Positions 51,487 to 60,244 of a stretch of 64,000 bases of DNA are shown here, piece by piece (within the stretch, counting starts at the first letter, position 1; every line of letters begins with the position of its first letter). The stretch is taken from positions 4,154,001 to 4,218,000 of the forward strand of contig NZ_CP067396.1 of assembly GCF_023617245.1 (NCBI RefSeq), read 5' to 3'. The position numbers and the translations under genes are program-made. The notes beneath the pieces were generated by a model, which searched no databases, was not told where the DNA came from, and was given only the letters and a program-made list of their open reading frames with translations. The stretch is from Lysobacter enzymogenes. GTDB lineage: Bacteria > Pseudomonadota > Gammaproteobacteria > Xanthomonadales > Xanthomonadaceae.

Positions 51487-51831
51487 TCAGCGCAACACCA
51501 TCGTGATCAGCACCAGCCACGCCACCGTCGCGACGCCCGCCATCACCCCGGCGTCGAGATCGCGATCGCGCCACGCCCGCCAGCCCACCGCCGCCAGCGA
51601 CGGCACGCCGGCCAACAGCATCGCCGCGCCGAACCAGCGCATGCGCGGCTGCGCCGAGGAAGCGAGCAGATAGCCCAGCGTGTCCATCGCCCACATCGGC
51701 AGCGACATCACCCAGGCGGTCGCCGGCGCCAGCACCAGCACGGTGAAGAACGCCAGCACCAGCGACTTGACCAGCGGGAAGCGGGTCGGCGCGCGCATCT
51801 GCCAGCGGTAGTTCGGCCGGCGCCAGCTCAC
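51487..51831 (-). CDS. Small membrane protein of the vWA-PP2C-kinase operon
   Basis: A 114-residue protein starting at GTG overlapping the kinase stop (GTGA). Three hydrophobic helices (about residues 21-45, 61-82 and 94-112), with SLPMWAMDTLGYLL between the first two. The N-terminus, SWRRPNYRWQMR, is basic and should be cytoplasmic. Family not recognised. Tight coupling to the kinase gene points to a joint role at the membrane. Confidence 0.75.
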   Translation of the reverse strand: MSWRRPNYRWQMRAPTRFPLVKSLVLAFFTVLVLAPATAWVMSLPMWAMDTLGYLLASSAQPRMRWFGAAMLLAGVPSLAAVGWRAWRDRDLDAGVMAGVATVAWLVLITMVLR

Positions 51832-53321
51832 AGGCGCACCAGCCGTCGCGGGATCGCGATCACGAACACGTAGCACAGCGCGATGAAGCCGGCGCCGAGG
51901 AAGGTCAACAGGATCAGGTTCATCCAGCCGTCCAGCGGCGTGCGCGTGGCCACCCGCAGCGATTCGTAGAAACGCTGCACCTGGCTCGCGCCATAGCCGA
52001 ACGCCAGCGGCGCGGCCAGCGCGGCCAGCGCGCGCACGCGTCCGGCCAGGCGCGCGCGCCAGCCGCTGCGCGACGGCGCCGGCGCGCTCGGCGGGCCCGC
52101 CGGCGGCGCGTAGTAGGGATTCCATTGCATCGGCGGTTGCGGCCGCGCCACCCGCAGCCGCGGCGGCGCGGTCGCCGCCGGTTGCGCCGGCGCGGCGGTG
52201 CGCCACCAGCCGCGCCCCTGCGGTTGCGGTCGCGGCGCGCGCGCGTGCGGCGCCGGCCGCGGCCGCGCCGCGGCGGTGCGCGCAGTGACGTTGAGCAGGT
52301 CGTGGCGCACGCAGGCCGCGCACGGCTGGCCGGCGTAGTGCTGGTGCTCGCGGTTGTTGGCGCAGATCACGATCAGCCCGCGCGAAGGCTGGGCATAGGC
52401 GCGCAAGCATTCGCTCCACTGCGACGAACTCGGGCGCTGCGAAGGATCGTCGCCGAAGGCGCGGTCGAACAGGTCGCGCAACTCGCGCGGCATCAGCGCG
52501 TGGCCGCTGACCGGGTTCGGCGCCATCATCGGATTGCCGCGCTGGGAATAGGCGTAGCAACGCTCGCGGATGCGCCCGGGCACGTCGGTCGGCACCCGGT
52601 CGTAGGCGGGCCGGCCGCTGTAGGGATGGATGCCGAAGTTCAGCAGTTGGAAGATCACCACCGCCAGGGCGAAGCGGTCCTGGGTTTCTTCGCCGGCTTC
52701 GTCGAGCGCGCGGATCTGGTATTCCGGCGCCAGGTAGTCGGGCGTGTACTGCGGCGCGTGGAAGCGGCGGCCGCGGCCCTGGATGCTGAAACCGTCGCAG
52801 TCCAGCAGCGCGATGTACAGCGAAGCGCGATAGAAGCGCAGGTTGACCGGCTTGAGGTCGACCACGTAATGGTGCTGCGCGTGCAGCGCCGCGAGCACCG
52901 AGGCCAGGTTCGCCGCCAGGGTGACCTTGTGGCCGAGCCCGACCGGCAGCCCGGCCGCGCGCGCCTGGCGCTCCTGCAGGATCTGCTCGAGCTCGGAAGT
53001 GGCATCCACGTCCAGCGCCGGCATCGCGAAGCCGACGAAGCGCCCCTGCGCGTCGCGCACGGTCGCGTCGGGCCAGGCGATCTGCACGTAGCGCTTGCCG
53101 TCCTCGTATTGGTCGGGCAGCTTCGGCCGCAGCTGCAGCATCGCCTCGATCCGGTCGGTGTAGCTCGGCGGATCGACCCGCGCGTGGTAGATCTTGGCCA
53201 CGCTGCGCGGATCGTCGCCGAGCAGGTAGACGCTGCCGGCGCCGCCGCTCTTGATCAGCGGCCCCAGGCGCGTGGCGCGCGAGCCGATGTGGATGGGACT
53301 GCCGGTGGTGAGGCTGCTCAT
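51828..53321 (-). CDS. Membrane-anchored Ser/Thr protein kinase-like protein (TerY-P type)
   Basis: A 497-residue protein. Kinase domain: Gly-rich loop LIKSGGAGSVYLL, Lys43 in SVAKIYH, catalytic loop YVVDLKPVNLRF (Asp155, Lys157, Asn160) in place of HRD, and metal loop LLDCDGFSI (Asp174) in place of DFG; APEYQI is the APE site. After the kinase, CANNREHQHYAGQPCAAC resembles a zinc knuckle. An Ala/Pro/Arg linker and two C-terminal hydrophobic helices follow. The order vWA, PP2C, kinase on one strand matches the TerY-phosphorylation triad. Ends in a GTGA overlap with the membrane-protein gene. Confidence 0.85.
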   Translation of the reverse strand: MSSLTTGSPIHIGSRATRLGPLIKSGGAGSVYLLGDDPRSVAKIYHARVDPPSYTDRIEAMLQLRPKLPDQYEDGKRYVQIAWPDATVRDAQGRFVGFAMPALDVDATSELEQILQERQARAAGLPVGLGHKVTLAANLASVLAALHAQHHYVVDLKPVNLRFYRASLYIALLDCDGFSIQGRGRRFHAPQYTPDYLAPEYQIRALDEAGEETQDRFALAVVIFQLLNFGIHPYSGRPAYDRVPTDVPGRIRERCYAYSQRGNPMMAPNPVSGHALMPRELRDLFDRAFGDDPSQRPSSSQWSECLRAYAQPSRGLIVICANNREHQHYAGQPCAACVRHDLLNVTARTAAARPRPAPHARAPRPQPQGRGWWRTAAPAQPAATAPPRLRVARPQPPMQWNPYYAPPAGPPSAPAPSRSGWRARLAGRVRALAALAAPLAFGYGASQVQRFYESLRVATRTPLDGWMNLILLTFLGAGFIALCYVFVIAIPRRLVRL

Positions 53322-53332
53322 CGCCGGCGTTC

Positions 53333-54094
53333 TCAGCCCCGCAGCGCGATCAGCAGGGTCTTGTCGTCGGAGGTGATGCCGTGCGTGCGCGGATCGGCCA
53401 GGGTGCCGTGCAGCGCGCGGCTGCCGGTGTCCTCGTCCACCGAAGCCAGGTAGCGCGACACCGGATCGATGAACGGCGCATACAGCGCGGCGTTGCCGCG
53501 CGCCATCGCGAACGGCATCGCGCCGTCGGACATCAGCGCCAGGCGCGCGGTCGGCGCCGGCACCCGCAGCACGCGCAACTGCTCGCGCCAGCCTTCGCCG
53601 GTCACGAACCAGGTCTCGTTGGCGTACTCGCCGTTGGCCGGCAGCGACACCACCGGCGCCGCGGCGTCCGCGTCGACGGCTTCGGCCACGCCGATGCCGT
53701 CGCCGATGTGCAGGAACCAGCCGCTGTGCGCGTCGCCGGCGTAACCGACCACGGTCGCGGCATAGTCGCCGAGCGCGCGGCCGTCGGCGTCGGCGCGCTC
53801 GACCAGCGCCGCGCGCGCCTGCGCCACCGCTTCGGCGGCGGCCGCGGCGAAGTCCTCGCGCGGCCCCGCCAGCAGTTCCGGTTCGCGCGCCAGCCGCTCG
53901 CCCAGCGCGCGCGCCAGGCCGTCGGCGATCAGCCGCGCGCCGACGTCGCTGCGCGCGGCCGAGCCGGCGCCGTCGCAGACCACCGCGGCCAACAATTCGC
54001 CCTCGACGTGGAAGGCGCACGCGTCCTGGCAGGGAATGCCCTTGTCCAGGTGCGAGGTGCCGACCGCCGATGCGGCATAGATCCGCCAGCCCAT
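53333..54094 (-). CDS. PP2C-type protein phosphatase
   Basis: A 253-residue phosphatase presumed to reverse the action of the kinase encoded next to it. PP2C features: WRIYAASAVGTSHLDKGIPCQD at the N-terminus (cf. the GxxHxxxGxxxQD opening), metal-site AAVVCDGAGSAARSD (Asp about 41), HIGDGIGVAE, and ARLALMSDGAMPFA with the second metal Asp. DDKTLLIAL closes the domain (cf. DNxT). It sits 11 bases before the kinase gene and 11 after the vWA gene. Confidence 0.9.
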   Translation of the reverse strand: MGWRIYAASAVGTSHLDKGIPCQDACAFHVEGELLAAVVCDGAGSAARSDVGARLIADGLARALGERLAREPELLAGPREDFAAAAAEAVAQARAALVERADADGRALGDYAATVVGYAGDAHSGWFLHIGDGIGVAEAVDADAAAPVVSLPANGEYANETWFVTGEGWREQLRVLRVPAPTARLALMSDGAMPFAMARGNAALYAPFIDPVSRYLASVDEDTGSRALHGTLADPRTHGITSDDKTLLIALRG

Positions 54095-54105
54095 GCGCGC
54101 CCCGC

Positions 54106-54786
54106 TCAGGTCGGAACCGAGGACCAGGTGTCGGTCGAAGGCAGCTGCGCGGCGCCGCCCGGACGCGACTGCGAGACCACCTGCATGCTCGCGCTGAGCC
54201 ACAGGAACAGCTCGCGGAACTGCAGGCCCTGCAGGCGCTTGACCCCGCCCGGCCCCTTGCTGCTGAACTGGCTCATGATGCGCTCGTCGCCCTGCCCGAC
54301 CGCGATCGGGAAGATCGCCACCTTGTTGGCGGTTTCCGCATCGCGCGCGCGCTGCGCCGAGGCTTCCCACGCGTCGGTCGGCGCGCCGTCGGACATCAGG
54401 AACAGCCACGGCCGGGTATAGGCCACGCCGGCGGCCTTGAAGCGCTGCTTCTCGTTTTCGATCTCGCTCAGCGCCAAGTCGATCGCGCGCCCGGTCGGGG
54501 TGGTGCCCGCCGCTTCCAGCACCGGCGCGGTGAAGTCCATCGCGTCGCACCAGTCGCCGGCCGGCTCGGCCTGGTCGAAGCCGCCGTAGCGCACCACCAG
54601 CACGCGCACCCGCTTGGCCGCGATCACGTCGCTCTTGAGTTCGTCCTCCAGCAGCTTCAGGCCTTCGTTCAACTGCTGCATCGGCGGGCCGGTCATGCTG
54701 CCCGAGCAGTCGAGCACCAGCACCAGCGGAGTGCGCTGTTCGGTGTTGTCGACCAGGGCGACGTCGGGGATGGCGGTCTCGTTCAT
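54106..54786 (-). CDS. TerY-like vWA domain protein
   Basis: A 226-residue stand-alone von Willebrand factor A domain. The MIDAS metal site is LVLVLDCSGSM (Asp26, Ser28, Ser30), with the further ligand Thr in AGTTPTGRAIDLAL and Asp in FLMSDGAPTD. These features and length match TerY. It is first of four genes on this strand with PP2C, kinase and membrane proteins. TerY-type vWA proteins are thought to serve as phosphorylation-controlled scaffolds in stress or phage response. Confidence 0.9.
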   Translation of the reverse strand: MNETAIPDVALVDNTEQRTPLVLVLDCSGSMTGPPMQQLNEGLKLLEDELKSDVIAAKRVRVLVVRYGGFDQAEPAGDWCDAMDFTAPVLEAAGTTPTGRAIDLALSEIENEKQRFKAAGVAYTRPWLFLMSDGAPTDAWEASAQRARDAETANKVAIFPIAVGQGDERIMSQFSSKGPGGVKRLQGLQFRELFLWLSASMQVVSQSRPGGAAQLPSTDTWSSVPT

Positions 54787-54999
54787 GACATTCCCTTGCT
54801 TTGACTGAACCGGGAGTATGCCAGCGCGGGGCCGGACGGGCCATCGCGCACAACCGCGGCGCGAACGCCGCCACAGGTCGGCGCCGCGGTCCGCGAACCG
54901 TCACCGCACTGCCATACGCCCGCAGCACGCTGCCGAAGCGGTACTGCCCACCGCATCCCCCAGCCTCCGCTCTCGAGCGGGACCCACGCCCGGATCGCC

Positions 55000-57090
55000 A
55001 TGACCGACCAACACGACACCTCGCGCCGCGGCTTCCTGCGCGGCGCCGCCGGCGCGACCGCCGCCGGCCTCGCCCTCAACCTGTTCCCGCCGTCGATCCA
55101 GAAAGCGCTGGCGATTCCCGCCGCGCGCGTCACCGGCACCCTGCACGACGTCCAGCACGTGGTGATCCTGATGCAGGAGAACCGCTCCTTCGACCATTAC
55201 TTCGGCGCGATGCGCGGCGTGCGCGGTTTCGGCGACCGCTTCCCGATCCCGCTGCCCGGCGGCAAGCCGGTGTGGCGCCAGACCGACGCCAAGGGCCGCG
55301 AAATCCAGCCCTGGCACATCGATACCAAGACCACCAGCGCGCAGCGCATCGGCGGCACGCCGCACACCTGGCCCGACGCCCAGGCGGCCTGGAACAACGG
55401 CAAGATGGACCAGTGGCTGCCGGCCAAGACCGAGCGCTCGATGGGCCATTACCTGGAAGCCGACATTCCGTTCCAGTACGCGCTCGCCAACGCCTTCACC
55501 CTGTGCGACGCCTACCACTGCTCGCAGCTGACCGGCACCAATCCCAATCGCCTGTTCCTGTGGACCGGCACCAACAACCCGGCCGCCGACCGCGGCGGCC
55601 CGGCCATCGTCAACACCTTCGACGACTCCGGCCCGGCCGGCGAAGGCTATTTCTGGACCACCTATCCCGAGCGGCTGGAGCGCGCCGGGGTCAGCTGGAA
55701 GCTGTACCAGGACATGGACGACAACTTCTCCGACAACCCCTTGGAAGGCTTCCGCCAGTACCGCGCGGCCGCGCCGGGTTCGGCGCTGGCGGAGAAGGCG
55801 CTGAAGACCTGGACGCTGGAGGATCTGGCCGACGACGTGCGCAGCGGCAAGCTGCCGCAGGTGTCGTGGCTGGTCGCGCCGGCCAAGTATTCCGAGCACC
55901 CCGGCCCGTCGGCGCCGATCTGGGGCGCGGACTACACCGCGCGCGTGCTCGACGCGCTCACCGCCGATCCCGCGGTGTGGGCGCGCACCGTGCTGATCGT
56001 CAACTTCGACGAGAACGACGGCTTCTTCGACCACGTGCCGCCGCCGGCGCCGCCGGCGCTGGACGCGCAGCGCAAGCCGCTCGGCGGTTCCACCGTCGAC
56101 CTGCGCGGCGAGCACCACTTCGCCCGCACCGGCCCCTCGCACGGCACCTCCGCCGATCCGGCGGTCTACTACGACCGTCCCTACGGCCTGGGCCCGCGCG
56201 TGCCGATGTACGCGATCTCGCCGTGGAGCCGCGGCGGCTGGATCAACTCGCAGGTGTTCGACCACACTTCGGTGATCCGCTTCCTGGAAAAGCGCTTCGG
56301 CGTGATCGAGCCGAACATCAGCCCGTGGCGGCGCGCGGTCTGCGGCGACCTCACCACCGCGTTCAACTTCGAGAACCCGAACAACGAACCGATCCCGACC
56401 CTGCCCTACACCGGCGATGCCGACCGCATCGTCGCCGAGCAGAGCAAACTGCCCGCGCCCAAGCCGCCGGCGACGCCGAGTGCGGCGCGGCAGGACGCCG
56501 GCATCAAGCCTTCGCGCGCGCTGCCGTACGACCTGCACGTCGGCGAGCGCTTCGACCGCGACGCGCGCTCGCTGCGCCTGAGCTTCGGCAACAGCGGCCG
56601 CGCCGCGGCGGTGTTCCACGTCTACGACCTGCTCGACCCCGACGCGGTGCCGCGCCGCTACACCATCGAACCCGGCCGCTCGCTCAACGGCGACTGGCCC
56701 TTGCGCAGCGGCGGCGAGCGCGCCTACGCGCTGCAAGTGTTCGGGCCGAACGGCTTCTACCGCGAATTCCGCGGTTCGCTGCACGGCGCCAACCCCAGCG
56801 CGACCACGATCCCCGACCTGCGCGTGCGCCATCGCAAGCTGGTGCTGGCCTTGCGCAACCCGGGCCGCAAGCCGCTGCGGCTGGAACTGGTCGACCAGTA
56901 CGGCCTGTACGACCGGCGCCTGGAGCGGCTCGGCGCGGGCTCGCTGCGCTACCGGCCGATCCGGCTCGACGAGAGCTGCCAGTGGTACGACTTCGTACTG
57001 ACCGACGCGAACGATCCGGAGTATTTCCGCCGCATCGCGGGGCGGGTGGAGACCGGCGCGCACGGGATCACCGACCCGGGGTTGCTGTGA
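55000..57090 (+). CDS. Tat-exported phospholipase C, phosphocholine-specific type
   Basis: A 696-residue phosphoesterase. A twin-arginine signal, TSRRGFLRGAAGATAAG, starts at residue 8. The phosphoesterase domain has VVILMQENRSFDHYFGAMRG, TGTNPNRLFLWTG, and VLIVNFDENDGFFDHVPPP; FSARVPMYAISPWSRGG-like DGLGPRVPMYAISPWSRGGW follows. Two small C-terminal domains (residues about 500-690) match the DUF756 repeats of PlcH/PlcN enzymes. It should release phosphocholine or similar groups from phospholipids in the outer environment. Divergent from the vWA operon. PlcH-type haemolysin activity is possible but not shown. Confidence 0.93.
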   Translation: MTDQHDTSRRGFLRGAAGATAAGLALNLFPPSIQKALAIPAARVTGTLHDVQHVVILMQENRSFDHYFGAMRGVRGFGDRFPIPLPGGKPVWRQTDAKGREIQPWHIDTKTTSAQRIGGTPHTWPDAQAAWNNGKMDQWLPAKTERSMGHYLEADIPFQYALANAFTLCDAYHCSQLTGTNPNRLFLWTGTNNPAADRGGPAIVNTFDDSGPAGEGYFWTTYPERLERAGVSWKLYQDMDDNFSDNPLEGFRQYRAAAPGSALAEKALKTWTLEDLADDVRSGKLPQVSWLVAPAKYSEHPGPSAPIWGADYTARVLDALTADPAVWARTVLIVNFDENDGFFDHVPPPAPPALDAQRKPLGGSTVDLRGEHHFARTGPSHGTSADPAVYYDRPYGLGPRVPMYAISPWSRGGWINSQVFDHTSVIRFLEKRFGVIEPNISPWRRAVCGDLTTAFNFENPNNEPIPTLPYTGDADRIVAEQSKLPAPKPPATPSAARQDAGIKPSRALPYDLHVGERFDRDARSLRLSFGNSGRAAAVFHVYDLLDPDAVPRRYTIEPGRSLNGDWPLRSGGERAYALQVFGPNGFYREFRGSLHGANPSATTIPDLRVRHRKLVLALRNPGRKPLRLELVDQYGLYDRRLERLGAGSLRYRPIRLDESCQWYDFVLTDANDPEYFRRIAGRVETGAHGITDPGLL

Positions 57091-57114
57091 GTTTTCGCTG
57101 AAATCGCCATAGGC

Positions 57115-57492
57115 CGCTATTGCAGCTGTTGCCGTTGTCATTGATGTTGTTGTTGCTATTCGCTCGGACGTAACTCCACGCGAAGCCCATGTCCCGCAGC
57201 CCCGGAGGGCGTGCGCATGGATGCGCACGCGCGCCATGGGACAGGATGTCCCTTATGGCGCGGCCCCGCGCCCCTTTCGAGCCCTAGTGGCTCTTGATCC
57301 GAAAAAGATAAGGCCTTTTCTTTGGTTACTTTCTTTGTGGCTTAAGACAAAGAAAGTGACCCGGCCGCTTGCGGACGGAAGCTCTGGATCTTCGCTTGTC
57401 GTCACGCGCACGCGCACGCACACGCACACGCAAAGACGAATCCCACCGCGGCACGCCCCTTGTAGGAGCGGCGCAAGCCGCGACCGCGCCAC
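57115..57492 (+). repeat. Composite interspersed repeat, copy D1
   Basis: Same modules as A2, read in the other orientation: TTGTTGTTGCTATTCGCTCGGACGTAACTCCACGCGAAGCCC, CCCCGGAGGGCGTGCGCATGG, GGGACAGGATGTCCC, CTAGTGGCTCTTGATCCG, GGTTACTTTCTTTGTGG / CAAAGAAAGTGACCC, ACGCGCACGCGCACGCACAC and a class 1 arm at 57461-57492. The match to A2 extends to small details such as CGCGGCACGCCCC. Confidence 0.88.
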
Positions 57493-57728
57493 GGCAAACA
57501 CAGTGAAAGTTTCACCTTGGTTGCGTTGCCGCGGTCGCGGCTCGCGCCGCTCCTACAGTCGGATACGCAACCCCTCGCCCGTCATTCCGGCGAAAGCCGG
57601 AACCCATTTTGATTTTGCTGCTGCTTTCGCCGTTATCGATGTTTCGCGCGACGACAAGCCACCATCCAAAGCTTTCGTCCGCAAGCGGCCGAGCTACTTT
57701 CTTTTGTCAGCGCGACAAAAGAAAGTAG

Positions 57729-58843
57729 TGGCGGAGTCAATGTCCAAGTGCATCACCCTGCGCCCGCGGGTTTTTGAGTTCCTCATAGAGCACCTCGACG
57801 GGCGAGCGCCTGCCCAGGCTACGGCGGGGGCGGTTGTTCATTTCCCACGCCACCTCTTTGAGGCGCTGCGCAGAATGCACCGACAGATCGGTGCCCTTGG
57901 GAAAGTATTGCCGCAACAAGCCGTTGGTGTTTTCGCAGGTTCCGCGTTGCCACGGGCTATGGGGGTCGGCGAAGTAGATCGCTAAACCAGTGCGTTCGCT
58001 CAACTGCCGATGCGATGCCATTTCCTTGCCCTGGTCGTAGGTCAAGGTCTTCTTCAAACTTTCCGGCACGCCTTCGAACGCCGAGCTGAAGGCCTCCAGC
58101 ACCGTGTGCGCGGTCGCGTCGGCGAGCTTGACCAGCTTGACGTACAAGGTGCGGCGGCAGACCAATACCCCAATCGCCGAGCGGTTGTGCGCGCCCACGA
58201 TCAGGTCGCCCTCCCAATGCCCCGGCATCAGGCGCTCATGCGCGGCCGGCGGCCGCAGGCGGATGTTGGGCAGATCCGGCAGATGGCCGCGGGCGTCGCT
58301 TCCCTGGCGCGTGCGGCGGCCGGACTTGCGCCCCTGCCGCAGCAGACGGGTCACCTGGCGGCGCAATTCGCCGCGCGGCATCGCATAAATCGCGGTATAG
58401 ATCGTTTCGTGCGACACGCGCAGCCAGGGCCGGTCCGGGTACAGATCCCGCAGTTTGTCGGCAATCTGTTGCGGCGACCAGCACCGTTCCAGCCAATAGC
58501 GCACGCGTCGCCACAGCACGGTGTCGCGTCGCAGCTTGCGGCGCACCCGCGCCCGTCGCCGCAGTCGCTGGGCCCGCCGGCCCGCCCGGGTCGCATCGTA
58601 GCCAGGGTCGAAACGAGGGCGTCCGCGCAGCGGCGGCCCCGAATGGGACCGAAACCCATTACGGCGCAACTCGCGAGCAATTGTGCTTTGCGCCCGACCC
58701 AACGTCTGGGCGATTTGCCGTCCGCTCGCCCCTTGGGCGATCAAGACCATGATGGCCCCGCGCTCTTCTGCGCTCAGATGCGAATACTGCTGACCCATTC
58801 ACAGTGCCTCACTGAGGTGATGCACTTGAGGTTAGAGACCAGC
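57729..58843 (-). mobile_element. IS30-family insertion sequence
   Basis: An element of about 1115 bases. Terminal inverted repeats are imperfect: the left end TGGCGGAGTCAATGTCC then AAGTGCATCACC; the right end, reverse complemented, GCTGGTCTCTAACCTC then AAGTGCATCACC. A 12-base inner part is perfect. A 2-base AG flanks both sides and is the likely target duplication. It carries one transposase gene on the minus strand. The insertion lies precisely after the hairpin AAAGAAAGTAG of copy D2, and joining both sides restores the uninterrupted repeat. Confidence 0.9.
57737..58798 (-). CDS. IS30-family transposase
   Basis: A 353-residue transposase. The N-terminal helix-turn-helix, YSHLSAEERGAIMVLIAQGA then QIAQTLGRAQSTIARELRRNG, is the IS30 hallmark. 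The DDE site is visible: HWEGDLIVGAHN (Asp), TLTYDQGKEMASH (Asp), and WQRGTCENTNGLLRQYFPKG (Glu). The frame is intact and full length, so the element may still move. Start ATG 45 bases inside the right end. Confidence 0.96.
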   Translation of the reverse strand: MGQQYSHLSAEERGAIMVLIAQGASGRQIAQTLGRAQSTIARELRRNGFRSHSGPPLRGRPRFDPGYDATRAGRRAQRLRRRARVRRKLRRDTVLWRRVRYWLERCWSPQQIADKLRDLYPDRPWLRVSHETIYTAIYAMPRGELRRQVTRLLRQGRKSGRRTRQGSDARGHLPDLPNIRLRPPAAHERLMPGHWEGDLIVGAHNRSAIGVLVCRRTLYVKLVKLADATAHTVLEAFSSAFEGVPESLKKTLTYDQGKEMASHRQLSERTGLAIYFADPHSPWQRGTCENTNGLLRQYFPKGTDLSVHSAQRLKEVAWEMNNRPRRSLGRRSPVEVLYEELKNPRAQGDALGH

Positions 58844-59062
58844 AGCCAAAGAAAAACGCTTGTTTAAGGTCACAAGCCACTAAGTCCAGCACCGGGCGCG
58901 GGGATGCGCCATAAGGGGCATCCATGCCCGATGGCGCACGCGCGCATCCATGCGCGCGCCCTCCGGGTCTGCGCAACAGGGGCCGCATGCAAGGTGGCGG
59001 CCAAGCAAAGGAAAAAGCAACGGCAAAGCAACGGCATCAGCAACACATGCCGCCGCCCTCGC

Positions 59063-59971
59063 TCAATCCAGCACCCGCCCCTTGCGCCAATACCCCATGA
59101 AACTGATCGCCGACTTCGCGAACCCGCGCTCGCCGACCAGATGCCGCCGGATCGCCATCACCGCTCCCGCCTCGCCGGCGATCCAGGCGTAGAAGCCCGA
59201 GGCGGTCGCCGCCGCCTGTTCCCACAGGATCTCGCGGTCCACATCGACCTCCGCCAACGCCTCGCCGCCCTCGCCCGCCTGCGCCGGCGTCAGCTGCGCC
59301 GCGCGGATCGCTTCGACCAGGCGCGCGCCGTAGTCGGCAGGCGGTTCGTCGCGCCGTTCGGCGCGCGGCAGCCAATGGATGCGCATGTCGCCCGGGCCGA
59401 CCAGATCGACCACGTCGGCGCGCAGCGGCACTTCGATGTAGGCGCGCACTTTCGGCGGGCGCGGCTGCGCGGCCAGCGATTCGAGGATGCCGGCCACCGC
59501 CGGCAGCGCGGTCTCGTCGGCGATCAGCAGCACCTCGCGCACGTCCGCCGGCGGGCGCCATTCGACCCCGCCGCTGTCGTCCTGGCTGGCGTGCGGCGCC
59601 AGCAGCAGCACCCGGTCGCCGGGGCGCGCGCGCAGCGCCCAGCTCGAGGCCGGACCGCTGTCGCCGTGGGCGGCGAAGTCCACGTCCAGTTCGCTCGCGT
59701 CCGGCCGCAAGGCGCGGATGGTGTAGGTGCGCATCGGCGCGCGCTGGGCCTCGTGCTGGTCGCGGTAACGCGCGTACCAGTCCTCGCCGCGCGGCACGCT
59801 GAGCTCGCCGGCGGCGTTGGGGAAGAAGATCTTGATGCGTTGGTCCGGCCCGAAACTGCGCGCCTGCGCCAGCGACGGGCCGGCGAAGACGAAGCGCAGC
59901 ATCGACGGGCTCAGTTCGATGCGCTCGCGCACCGAAACGTCGAACAGGTGGAAAGGAACGCGTTGCGCCAT
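59063..59971 (-). CDS. Siderophore-interacting FAD-binding protein
   Basis: A 302-residue ferric-siderophore reductase-type protein (ViuB/YqjH family) that would release iron from siderophores using a flavin. The FAD-binding front carries RIKIFFPNAAGE and APMRTYTIRAL; HGDSGPASSWALRARPGDRV is typical, and VLLIADETALPAVAGIL begins the NAD(P)H part. The end, VGERGFAKSAISFMGYWRKG, is the family's close. It is alone; upstream 270 bases hold a degenerate class 1 palindrome. Confidence 0.93.
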   Translation of the reverse strand: MAQRVPFHLFDVSVRERIELSPSMLRFVFAGPSLAQARSFGPDQRIKIFFPNAAGELSVPRGEDWYARYRDQHEAQRAPMRTYTIRALRPDASELDVDFAAHGDSGPASSWALRARPGDRVLLLAPHASQDDSGGVEWRPPADVREVLLIADETALPAVAGILESLAAQPRPPKVRAYIEVPLRADVVDLVGPGDMRIHWLPRAERRDEPPADYGARLVEAIRAAQLTPAQAGEGGEALAEVDVDREILWEQAAATASGFYAWIAGEAGAVMAIRRHLVGERGFAKSAISFMGYWRKGRVLD

Positions 59972-60119
59972 GGCGGTTGCTCCTGCATGAGCGAATGCAC
60001 ATGGCTGGGAGCGCGTGGCGCGGCCTGGCTGCCGGTGCGGCGCCGTGCGCGCCGCGGTGGCTACAGCTTAGTCCCCGAAGCCGGGCATGGGCTTGCCGGG
60101 CTTGGCCGGTGGCCGGTAT

Positions 60120-60215
60120 CCGAATGCAGGAGCGTCGCAAGCCGCGACTGCGGGGTTGCCCGTTTGCGCCGTAAGCGACGGTTCGCGGTCGCGCCGCGCG
60201 CCGCTTTTGCAGAAA
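60120..60215. repeat. Degenerate class 1 palindrome pair
   Basis: CAGGAGCGTCGCAAGCCGCGACTGCGGG and GTTCGCGGTCGCGCCGCGCGCCGCTTTTGCAG. Several mismatches to the consensus suggest an old copy. Confidence 0.65.
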
Positions 60216-60244
60216 ACGACCGCCACGGCAGCACGACCTGACGG

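Larger units (their letters stand above)
57525..59045 (-). repeat. Composite interspersed repeat, copy D2, split by an IS element
   Basis: Left part 57525-57728 (class 1 arm, CATTCCGGCGAAAGCCGG, CGTTATCGATG, CGTCCGCAAGCGGCCGAG, CTACTTTCTTTTGTC / ACAAAAGAAAGTAG) continues at 58844 with CCAAAGAAAAACGCTTGTTTAAGG, CACTAAGTCCAGCACCGGGCGC, GGGGCATCCATGCCC and CATCCATGCGCGCGCCCTCC. The two parts join into a sequence matching copy A1 in reverse complement. D1+D2 equals the whole A locus in opposite orientation. Confidence 0.88.

Noticed and set aside
51487..57090. Tellurite resistance cluster
   Set aside because: The vWA-PP2C-kinase triad is present, but no terB, terC, terD, terE or terZ-like gene is in the window.
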